Below are positions 42,116 to 48,731 of a DNA stretch of 48,731 nucleotides, piece after piece; positions within the stretch are counted from its first letter, which is position 1; every line of letters begins with the position of its first letter. The DNA comes from Parabacteroides chinchillae (GTDB lineage: Bacteria > Bacteroidota > Bacteroidia > Bacteroidales > Tannerellaceae), in contig NZ_FNVS01000024.1 in NCBI RefSeq assembly GCF_900108035.1, positions 1 to 48,731 of the forward strand, given 5' to 3'. Both the position numbers and the translations under genes were made by a program. A model generated the notes under the pieces. The model saw only the letters and a list, made by a program, of their open reading frames with translations, searched no databases and was not told the DNA's origin.

Positions 42116-42697
42116 ATGATTAAGAATTTGTTGAAATCATTCAAACTGACACTGGCGTTTTGTGCATTTTTTGGTGTCTTTTATGTATTTGTTTTGTGGA
42201 TATTTGCCTTTGTGTTCAGCCCGAATAAAGGCAATGCCGAAGTAGTGGAACTGAATGGAAAGGTAATAGGTGCAGCCAATATCGGACAGGCCTTTACACA
42301 GGATATTTATTTCTGGGGACGTCCTTCACGTGCGGGTGACGGATATGATGCAACCAGTTCGGCAGGTAGCAATAAAGGTCCTTCCAACGAAGAATACCTG
42401 GCGGAGGTGAAAGTCCGTATAGATACTTTTTTACTGTATCATCCTTATTTAAAACGCGATCAGGTACCGGCCGAAATGGTGACAGCCAGTGCGTCAGGTC
42501 TTGATCCTGATATTTCTCCGAAAGCGGCCTTTGTGCAAGCCAAGCGCGTAGCTGATGCTCGTGGACTGCCCGAAGAAAAGGTAATGGCCTTGATTACAGA
42601 AAATACAGAGGCTCCTTTATTGGGTCTTTTCGGCATGGCAAAAGTGAATGTATTGAAATTGAATGTATCATTAGATAAGGCAATAAGCCGTAATTGA
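42116..42697 (+). CDS. kdpC: KdpC, potassium pump subunit
   Basis: A 193-residue protein with one N-terminal membrane helix (about 8-35, LKSFKLTLAFCAFFGVFYVF) and the KdpC periplasmic domain: IGAANIGQAFTQDIYFWGRP, SRAGDGYDATSSAGSNKGPS and SASGLDPDISPKAAFVQAKR. KdpC joins KdpA and KdpB and raises ATP affinity. It lies 8 bases before the start of the outer-membrane-like gene downstream. Confidence 0.96.
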   Translation: MIKNLLKSFKLTLAFCAFFGVFYVFVLWIFAFVFSPNKGNAEVVELNGKVIGAANIGQAFTQDIYFWGRPSRAGDGYDATSSAGSNKGPSNEEYLAEVKVRIDTFLLYHPYLKRDQVPAEMVTASASGLDPDISPKAAFVQAKRVADARGLPEEKVMALITENTEAPLLGLFGMAKVNVLKLNVSLDKAISRN

Positions 42698-42705
42698 TAG
42701 AAGTT

Positions 42706-43461
42706 ATGAAATTGGATAAGTTAAAGATTGCCGGAATTACAGTAATAGCTTTATTGCTGTTTGTCTCGGCTGCAAAGGCAAGTACGAATAATAGTGGTTT
42801 AGGTTTTACGGTACAGGGTGATTTGGTAAGTTCATATATCTGGCGCGGTATGTATCAGACGGGAGCAAGTTTTCAGCCAACGTTGGGACTGAATGTTGCC
42901 GGTTTCTCGTTTACGGTTTGGGGTTCTACGGACTTTGATGGTTATCAGGCTTCGGAAGGATTGGCGAATAAGGAAATTGATATGACAGCGGCTTATACGT
43001 TCGGTAATACCGGACTGACGCTGTCTGTTGCCGATCTTTGGTGGGCAGGGCAAGGAGCCAACAAATTCTTTAACTTTAAAAGTAAAGAAACGGCGCACCA
43101 TTTAGAAGGTGGATTGGCATACACGTTGCCGATAGAGAAGTTCCCGCTTTCGATGGCTTGGTATACGATGTTTTTCGGGATGGACAAAAATGCGGAAGGC
43201 AGACAGAACTATTCTTCGTATGCCGAACTGAACTTTCCGTTCTCGGTGAAAAGAGTCGGTTTGAATGTTACCTGCGGAGTCGTTCCTTATAAAGCGTTGC
43301 AATACTATACGAATAGTTTTGCCGTAACGAATGTTGCCTTGAAAGGAACAACGGAAATAAAGATAACGGATTCATTCTCTTTGCCTATATTTGCGCATGC
43401 AATCTGGAATCCGCGTTTGGAAGACATGCATTTGGTATTCGGATTTACATTGAAACCATAA
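42706..43461 (+). CDS. outer-membrane beta-barrel-like protein in the kdp operon
   Basis: A 251-residue exported protein: signal peptide MKLDKLKIAGITVIALLLFV with SAAKA cleavage site, then alternating amphipathic strands rich in Tyr, Trp, Gly and Phe (SSYIWRGMYQTGASFQPTLG, FTVWGSTDFDGY, TLSVADLWWAG) and a C-terminal strand ending LVFGFTLKP. It is probably a small outer-membrane channel or barrel. ATG 42706 is 8 bases after the kdpC stop. Its place between kdpC and kdpD suggests it lets K+ cross the outer membrane or reports on it; that is inference. Confidence 0.8.
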   Translation: MKLDKLKIAGITVIALLLFVSAAKASTNNSGLGFTVQGDLVSSYIWRGMYQTGASFQPTLGLNVAGFSFTVWGSTDFDGYQASEGLANKEIDMTAAYTFGNTGLTLSVADLWWAGQGANKFFNFKSKETAHHLEGGLAYTLPIEKFPLSMAWYTMFFGMDKNAEGRQNYSSYAELNFPFSVKRVGLNVTCGVVPYKALQYYTNSFAVTNVALKGTTEIKITDSFSLPIFAHAIWNPRLEDMHLVFGFTLKP

Positions 43462-43480
43462 AGCAACAGAAAGCGACTAT

Positions 43481-44602
43481 ATGGATAGACAGCATAGCGT
43501 ACAACACTTTTTAGATTTGCTCAAGAAGTCCCGCCGTGGGAATTTTAAGGTCTACATCGGTATGATTGCTGGTGTAGGCAAATCATATCGTATGCTACAG
43601 GAAGCACACGACTTGCTGAACAGCGGTATTGACATCCAGATCGGTTATATTGAAACACACGGACGTGTGGAAACTGAAGCTTTGGTGGCCGGACTGCCCG
43701 TTATTTCCCGGAAAAAATTATTTTATAAAGGGAAAGAGGTGGAAGAAATGGATTTGCAAGCTATTCTGAGTATTCATCCCGAAGTTGTAATAGTGGATGA
43801 GTTAGCGCATACGAATGTAGAAGGTAGCAAAAACGAGAAACGCTGGCAGGATGTGATAGATATTCTGGAGGCTGGAATCAGTGTGATTACGGCAGTCAAT
43901 ATACAGCATCTGGAAGGATTGAACGAAGAGGTACAGTATATTGCCGGTGTAGAAGTAAAGGAACGTATTCCTGACAGCGTACTGGAACAGGCAGACGAAG
44001 TGGTAAACATCGACTTGACTGCCGATGAACTTCTTGCCCGCCTTAAAGCAGGAAAAATTTATAAGCCCGAAAAGATACAGACTGCGTTGAATAATTTCTT
44101 TAAGTCTGAGAATATTCTTCAACTCCGCGAACTGGCTTTGAAAGAAGTAGCACTACGGGTGGAGAAGAAGGTGGAAAACTATGTACAAGAGAACTTTAGA
44201 GTGCGTCACGAACGTTTTTTGGCTTGTATTAGTAGTAACGAGAAGACGCCGCGGAAAGTAATTCGCAAGGTAGCGCGGCTGGCAACGCGTTATAACTCGA
44301 AGTTTTATGTACTGTATGTTCAGACTCCGCGTGAAAGTGTGGAGCGGATTCCGTTGGTTAGTCAACGTCATTTGTCCAATCATTTCAAACTGGCTACAGA
44401 GTTAGGTGGAGAAATAATACAAATGCAATCGAAGAATGTTTCGGAATGTATCGTGCAGGTATGCAGGGAGAAACAAATTACTACGGTTTGTGTAGGAAAA
44501 CCGTCTTTACGTTTCTCGTCCGTTATTGTATCTCTGCTGGATTATCGGATGTTATTGAATAATTTGTCGCAATTAAATATTGACCTTGTAATTATAGCTT
44601 GA
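43481..44602 (+). CDS. kdpD: KdpD sensor half without kinase domain
   Basis: A 373-residue protein equal to the cytoplasmic N-terminal part of KdpD. Walker A is GMIAGVGKS (27-35), Walker B VVIVDELAHTNVEGSKNEKRWQD (about 95-117), and a universal-stress-protein-like domain (about 245-373) follows. The transmembrane, HisKA and ATPase parts that complete KdpD in other bacteria are missing here and instead lie in the next gene. The stop overlaps the start region of that gene. It probably senses K+ or c-di-AMP-like signals and modulates the kinase. This split is a known Bacteroidetes arrangement as I recall. Confidence 0.9.
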   Translation: MDRQHSVQHFLDLLKKSRRGNFKVYIGMIAGVGKSYRMLQEAHDLLNSGIDIQIGYIETHGRVETEALVAGLPVISRKKLFYKGKEVEEMDLQAILSIHPEVVIVDELAHTNVEGSKNEKRWQDVIDILEAGISVITAVNIQHLEGLNEEVQYIAGVEVKERIPDSVLEQADEVVNIDLTADELLARLKAGKIYKPEKIQTALNNFFKSENILQLRELALKEVALRVEKKVENYVQENFRVRHERFLACISSNEKTPRKVIRKVARLATRYNSKFYVLYVQTPRESVERIPLVSQRHLSNHFKLATELGGEIIQMQSKNVSECIVQVCREKQITTVCVGKPSLRFSSVIVSLLDYRMLLNNLSQLNIDLVIIA

Positions 44603-44604
44603 GT

Positions 44605-46335
44605 ATGTTTCAATCCATTCATTTAAAGATTAAAACAAAGCTGACTTATGGAATAGGTTTGCTGTTTGCAATGATTGTCTTGCTGGGCTGTTTGTCGGTA
44701 GAGAATATTTTGAATATGTCTTCCGATACACAGAATATTCTGGCAGATAACTACAACTCTTTACTTTATTCGCGCCGGATGCTGGATGCGTTGGAGCGGA
44801 TCAAAACAGACCCGGTTGCCCGTTCTGAGTTTGAGAAGAATCTGGAATTGCAGAAAAAGAATATTACTGAAGTTGATGAAAATGCAGCTACTTCGTATTT
44901 GGCTATGCGTTATGAGTCGATGCTGAAAGACCGGAACGATACAACAATTCAGCGTGTGCGTATAGCCTTGAATCAGGTGATGAGTCTGAATATGGCATCT
45001 ATTTACCGTAAAAGCCAGGTGGCGGAATCAACAGCACACCAAGCTTTGCTTTGGATTGGGGTGATTGGTGTGTTGTGCATACTTATAGCTTTTGTATTTC
45101 TGATAAAGCTTCCTCGTTCTATTGATGCTCCTATCCGTAAACTGAAAGACGGTATTATGGGAATTGCGAATCATAATTATGAAAAGCGGCTGGATTTGGG
45201 CGGGTATGAGGAATTTGCAGAAGTAGCGAACTCCTTCAATCGTATGGCAGAGCATCTTGCCGAATATCGTAAAAGCACATTGGCGGATATTATTCAGGCA
45301 AAGAAATATATTGAAGCAATTGTAAACAGTATCAATGAACCGATTATAGGTCTGAATGGTGACCGTTCGATTCTTTTTGCCAATGATGAAGCGTTAACGA
45401 TTCTGAACCTGAAGCGGGAAAATGTGATTGGTAAGTCCGCAGCCGAATTAGCGTTGAAGAATGATTTGCTTCGCCGTTTGATTCGCGAATTGATTCAACC
45501 CAATGAGAAGAACGAGCCGCTGAAGATTTATGCAGATAATAAAGAAAGCTATTTTCAGGCCAAATATATTCCGATCCATGTGTCGGATGAAGATACGATG
45601 AAGAACCAGTATGTCGGTGATGTGATCTTGCTGAAAAATATTACAGAGTTTAAGGAATTGGATTCGGCTAAGACTACTTTTATCTCTACTATTTCTCATG
45701 AACTGAAAACACCTATTGCCGCTATCATGATGAGCTTGAAACTGCTTGACGATAACCGTGTCGGAGATATGAACGACGAGCAGAAAACTTTAACACAAAG
45801 TATTAAGGAAAGCAGCGATCGTTTGCTCGAAATTACCGGCGAACTTTTAAAGATGACGCAAGTGGAAACCGGTAAATTGCAGTTAAACCCGAAGATAACG
45901 AAACCAATTGAATTGATCGATTATGCAATCAAGGCAAACCGCGTGCAGGCCGAACGTTTCGGTTGTCATATAGAAGTAGAATACCCGGAGAAGATTTCCA
46001 AATTATTTGTGGATAGTGAGAAGATTGCTTGGGTACTTACAAACCTGCTTTCTAATGCGATTCATTATACGCCGGAAAATGGACGGATCATCATTGGAGC
46101 CCGGCAGTTGGATAAAGCGATCGATATTTTCGTTCAGGATTTCGGGAAAGGCATCGATCCTCGTTATCATCAAAGTATCTTCGACCGTTATTTTCGTGTT
46201 CCGGGTACGAAAGTACAAGGCAGTGGTTTAGGTCTGGCAATTAGTAAAGATTTTGTAGAAGCCCATGGCGGTACTATCCGGGTGGATAGTGAAGTTGGGA
46301 AAGGAAGTACATTTGTAATCCGGTTTGTCATATAG
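44605..46335 (+). CDS. HAMP/PAS histidine kinase of the kdp locus
   Basis: A 576-residue membrane kinase. Two transmembrane helices lie at about 14-34 (YGIGLLFAMIVLLGCLSV) and about 147-168 (LLWIGVIGVLCILIAFVFLI) around a periplasmic sensor. A HAMP domain (about 170-222), a PAS domain (about 238-355, INEPIIGLNGDRSILFANDE), HisKA with phospho-His near 365 (ISHELKTPIAAIM) and HATPase_c (NLLSNAIHYTPENG, DFGKGIDPRYH, GSGLGLAISKDFVEAHGG) follow. It should pair with the sigma-54 regulator upstream of the operon. ATG 44605 is used; the frame opens at a TTG overlapping the kdpD stop. Confidence 0.92.
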   Translation: MFQSIHLKIKTKLTYGIGLLFAMIVLLGCLSVENILNMSSDTQNILADNYNSLLYSRRMLDALERIKTDPVARSEFEKNLELQKKNITEVDENAATSYLAMRYESMLKDRNDTTIQRVRIALNQVMSLNMASIYRKSQVAESTAHQALLWIGVIGVLCILIAFVFLIKLPRSIDAPIRKLKDGIMGIANHNYEKRLDLGGYEEFAEVANSFNRMAEHLAEYRKSTLADIIQAKKYIEAIVNSINEPIIGLNGDRSILFANDEALTILNLKRENVIGKSAAELALKNDLLRRLIRELIQPNEKNEPLKIYADNKESYFQAKYIPIHVSDEDTMKNQYVGDVILLKNITEFKELDSAKTTFISTISHELKTPIAAIMMSLKLLDDNRVGDMNDEQKTLTQSIKESSDRLLEITGELLKMTQVETGKLQLNPKITKPIELIDYAIKANRVQAERFGCHIEVEYPEKISKLFVDSEKIAWVLTNLLSNAIHYTPENGRIIIGARQLDKAIDIFVQDFGKGIDPRYHQSIFDRYFRVPGTKVQGSGLGLAISKDFVEAHGGTIRVDSEVGKGSTFVIRFVI

Positions 46336-46342
46336 AAAATAG

Positions 46343-46370
46343 AAAAGAGGGCAATTAAAAGCCCTCTTTT
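46343..46370. terminator. bidirectional terminator after the kdp kinase
   Basis: AAAAGAGGGC / GCCCTCTTTT, a 10-bp perfect stem with an 8-nt loop and A/T tracts on both sides. It overlaps the last codons of the convergent DUF2807 gene. Confidence 0.85.
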
Positions 46371-47191
46371 GTAATATTGCTACCTACGGAAGTCGAAGAG
46401 TTAAGTTCTGGATTCCCTTTATAATGTATATCGCTACCTACGCTGGCAGAAGCTTTTAAATAGTCTGTGACATGTGTATATATGCCGGATCCGCTACTGG
46501 CAGAACACTCTAACCGGGCTATAATGAAATCGCTTCCTTTAATATTGGATCCTCTGGAAGCTTTATATAAAGCACTGTTTGCTTTCCCTTTAAGAGTGAG
46601 GTCGCTACCGCTGGTAGCTTTGCATTGGATCGATTCGCAAGTGAGGCTGCTAAGCACAATATCTCCTCCTGCCCGTGCTGTCACTGTACAATGATTCATT
46701 TGTACCGGATATTTCATAGTAATATCACTGCCCTTGCTTGTCAATATTTCCAGGTCGTCACCGGATAAAGGACTTTGTAACGCGAAATCTATGTTACCTG
46801 ATGTATGGATTTTCTTTAAATTTTTGGATGTTCCATTTAGTTTGAAAGTGGTCGGGATTAATTCCTCCCCTCCTTTTGTGGTAATAGTTAGCTCTTCGTT
46901 GTTCGTCTTAATATTCAGGTATGGATAGAGATTCTCATCTATAATAATCTGAAGTGAAGCTGTTTCTTCCTGCTTATAATTAAATATGTATGAGGTTTGT
47001 TGTCCACTGGAAAACCAGTTGAACCAGCTGTTGTTGGATCCTAATGTGTTGGAACTTAGTAAGACTGAAGAGTATTCTCCTACTGAAATTTGTTTGGTTG
47101 TGATCTTACCGTTCCCTTTTATTGTTTTTGCCATGCAAGGCATTGTACAAAGGGTTATCAACGTAAATAATGTCATGATTCTTGTTTCCAT
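46355..47191 (-). CDS. exported DUF2807 (head GIN domain) protein
   Basis: A 278-residue exported protein: signal peptide (MTLFTLITLCTMPCMA, from either Met1 or the Met at 47176), then the DUF2807 parallel beta-helix-like domain with runs of short strands separated by GSD/GSN turns (TSGSDLTLKGKANSALYKAS, RGSNIKGSDF, SVGSDIHYKG, STSVGSNITKEGF). Repeated serine/glycine turns fit a solenoid. Such proteins are putative surface or periplasmic factors of unknown function. The gene ends inside the shared terminator with the kdp kinase. Confidence 0.88.
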   Translation of the reverse strand: METRIMTLFTLITLCTMPCMAKTIKGNGKITTKQISVGEYSSVLLSSNTLGSNNSWFNWFSSGQQTSYIFNYKQEETASLQIIIDENLYPYLNIKTNNEELTITTKGGEELIPTTFKLNGTSKNLKKIHTSGNIDFALQSPLSGDDLEILTSKGSDITMKYPVQMNHCTVTARAGGDIVLSSLTCESIQCKATSGSDLTLKGKANSALYKASRGSNIKGSDFIIARLECSASSGSGIYTHVTDYLKASASVGSDIHYKGNPELNSSTSVGSNITKEGF

Positions 47192-47262
47192 AGTCGATAG
47201 AATTTAATCGTTTTTCTATTTAGACGCATGTAACAGGAAAATGGTTACATATTTTGGCACAA

Positions 47263-47319
47263 AAAACGTTACGTTAGATTCCTCTACTCAAAGCATATGG
47301 AATTATAACGTAACGTTTT
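47263..47319 (-). terminator. mscL terminator
   Basis: Perfect 14-bp stem AAAACGTTACGTTA (47263-47276) / TAACGTAACGTTTT (47306-47319), with TTCC/GGAA nested inside, 57 bases in all. On the minus strand the distal arm runs into TTTTTTG, just after the mscL stop. Confidence 0.8.
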
Positions 47320-47325
47320 GTTCCT

Positions 47326-47748
47326 TTACCCCTGCTTTTTCAGTAAGTCCCGAATTTCAGTAAGCAATTGTATGTCGGCAGGAGGAGCCGGTGGGGCGGG
47401 CGGAGTTTCTTCTTTCTTTTTACTTAAAGAATTCATACCTTTAATTAATAAGAATATGGCGAAGGCAATGATAATAAAATCAAGAGTAACCTGTATAAAG
47501 TTGCCGTAATTTATACTTACAGCGGGGGTGATGATTTTATCGCCTTCCATAACTGCATGTTTAAGCGTAATTTTCAGATCTGTGAAATTAACACCACCAA
47601 TCAGTAATCCGATTGGAGGCATAATAAGATCGGCTACAACAGATGATACAATTTTGCCGAAAGCACCACCTATAATGATACCTACTGCCATATCTACCAC
47701 GTTTCCGCGCATGGCAAACTGCTTAAATTCTTGTAATATATTTCCCAT
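47326..47748 (-). CDS. mscL: large-conductance mechanosensitive channel
   Basis: A 140-residue MscL. TM1 carries the signature [20 protein letters not shown] and TM2 [20 protein letters not shown]. The periplasmic loop and the C-terminal helix ([15 protein letters not shown]) follow, after a Pro-rich linker (PPAPPAPPA). It opens under membrane tension at hypo-osmotic shock. Normal length. It lies beyond the kdp genes but on the opposite strand; both concern ion and osmotic balance. The terminator at 47263-47319 follows. Confidence 0.97.
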   Translation of the reverse strand: MGNILQEFKQFAMRGNVVDMAVGIIIGGAFGKIVSSVVADLIMPPIGLLIGGVNFTDLKITLKHAVMEGDKIITPAVSINYGNFIQVTLDFIIIAFAIFLLIKGMNSLSKKKEETPPAPPAPPADIQLLTEIRDLLKKQG

Positions 47749-47806
47749 ATTGTGTATTTTAGTTATAATTACAAATGTAATTTTTAATTTTGCATTATCA
47801 TAACGT

Positions 47807-48334
47807 TTATTCCTTTTGTTTGATTCTCTTTACTATGGAGATGTCATATCCTCTTTGTTCTGCTTTGTTTAATAGAAGACGGATAGTTTCTTCGGGCAAC
47901 TGAGGTGTACGGCTTAATATCCATAGATATTCTGATGTATTGCTGCCAATTAAAGCATATGAATAGTTTTTGCTGTCTAATTCCATTATATTGTATTCCG
48001 CATAAAACCAAAGAAAAAACGAAACTTTTAATTTTCCGGGTTCGGAGGCATTTGTTATTTTGGCTACACCTTTGGCTGTTTTGAAGTCTCCGGAGAAATC
48101 ATTCCAGTATCCGCTGTTTATCACTTGTATCTTGCCATTGGGTAGTTTTGTGTATTGGGCTGTAACGCCAACCAGGTTATGTTCAAAACGATGGTCTATC
48201 CGTGCTATTTCAAACCATTTGCCCATATATTTATCTATGTCAATTGTTTTTATAGTTGTTTTGTCGATATCACGTTGTATGCATGAAGTATTCATTAGTA
48301 ATATATATGTAAAGATTGTAAGTTTTAAATTCAT
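47807..48334 (-). CDS. lipocalin family lipoprotein (Blc-like)
   Basis: A 175-residue protein with a lipoprotein signal (LLMNTSC), then the lipocalin motif [20 protein letters not shown], the family-typical [20 protein letters not shown], and [20 protein letters not shown] followed by [11 protein letters not shown]. It is a membrane-anchored bacterial lipocalin that probably binds lipids or hydrophobic ligands at the outer membrane. Length and motif order match Blc. It starts 73 bases or so before the nearest AT-rich promoter-like sequence; no regulation is visible. Confidence 0.92.
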   Translation of the reverse strand: MNLKLTIFTYILLMNTSCIQRDIDKTTIKTIDIDKYMGKWFEIARIDHRFEHNLVGVTAQYTKLPNGKIQVINSGYWNDFSGDFKTAKGVAKITNASEPGKLKVSFFLWFYAEYNIMELDSKNYSYALIGSNTSEYLWILSRTPQLPEETIRLLLNKAEQRGYDISIVKRIKQKE

Positions 48335-48731
48335 ATTTTAATTATTTCTTCTTATTATAAAACATAAGCTGTAGAGAAAAGGTTTTTTAGGAGCCTTTAT
48401 TCCAATCATCCCGATGAAATAATAAAATCATCCCGATCTTTTTTTTAAATCATCGGGATGATTTATTTTCTGATTTTTGAATGTATTAAGCTTATTTGGT
48501 ATCTTTAAGATGCCTGATCTGGCTTTGGCGGTATTGGAGGTATGCTATATTTGTTCCTTGAATATTACTGGCTGGGTTTTTCGTACATTATATATATAAA
48601 TAAATCGTTAAGATTTAGGGATAACGAATCTGATAATTTTTTTTCAATATGTAACTTGCGGATGTTATGCAAATTAGGTTGTGCGCCTTGTTTTGTTTAA
48701 AAAAATAGTTGGAATAAAGTTTGGAATATAT
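48335..48731. other. intergenic stretch with a strong hairpin and repeated ATCATCCCGAT
   Basis: Two direct copies of AATCATCCCGAT (48405 and 48426) are followed by the inverted ATCGGGATGATTT (48452-48464). The second copy pairs perfectly over 13 bp (48425-48437 with 48452-48464) around a T-rich loop. It may serve as terminator for a gene beyond the window or as a protein-binding repeat. No ORF is supported in this stretch. Confidence 0.5.

Overview
The window looks like a Bacteroides/Parabacteroides-type chromosome (order Bacteroidales). The signs are promoters with the Bacteroides -7 box TAnnTTTG (for example TATTTTTG at 8445 and TACATTTG at 20959), a split KdpD system, DUF6371/DUF3987 mobilization genes, and housekeeping genes (mnmE, lepA, kdpABC, mscL) with Bacteroidales-like sequences.

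Layout. 1-26,290 is an accessory region that reads as an integrative mobilizable island with cargo. It ends beside the intact 3' end of mnmE; its far end is not identifiable here. 26,294-48,334 is ordinary chromosome. From mnmE outward the backbone of the island is: an array-type HTH protein (25.1-26.0 kb), a tyrosine integrase, a RhuM-like small protein, a two-TM protein, an excisionase-like HTH protein, a DUF3987 ATPase, a Toprim/DUF6371 primase-like protein, a candidate oriT, a ribbon-helix-helix MobC-like protein and an HUH relaxase.

Cargo. (1) A retron lies between the backbone genes at about 20.96-22.40 kb. An msr-msd-like RNA region with identifiable a1/a2 arms is followed by a 71-73 aa lysine-rich amphipathic protein and a 285 aa reverse transcriptase with NAxxH and (V/I)TG motifs. 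(2) At 8.46-15.04 kb a tightly packed operon encodes an XRE regulator, a NurA-like nuclease, a HerA-like ATPase, an Hsp90-like (GHKL) ATPase and a B12-type radical SAM protein. This is my best candidate for an undescribed defence system. Its GHKL gene carries an in-frame TAA. (3) A three-gene HipB-HipS-HipT toxin-antitoxin operon lies at 6.94-8.41 kb, with two TTATA-N10-TATAA operators. (4) A translationally coupled pair encodes a DUF1810-ADP-ribosylglycohydrolase fusion and a membrane protein with a linalool-dehydratase-like domain (2.5-5.3 kb). (5) A decayed TPR-retropepsin gene at 5.67-6.38 kb has been scrambled by an inversion across a 10-bp inverted repeat.

Chromosomal part. A DUF362 ferredoxin-like gene and mnmE form one operon. 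A large TPR protein faces lepA across a 539-bp gap that holds a striking palindromic block with four 23-nt tandem units. A carbamoyltransferase and an OmpA-type lipoprotein form a further unit. The potassium locus follows: a sigma-54 response regulator, a 31-aa membrane peptide, kdpF, kdpA, kdpB, kdpC, an outer-membrane-like protein, the sensor half of KdpD and a separate HAMP/PAS histidine kinase. The window ends with a DUF2807 exported protein, mscL and a lipocalin lipoprotein.

All calls rest on reading motifs and gene order; no database search was possible.
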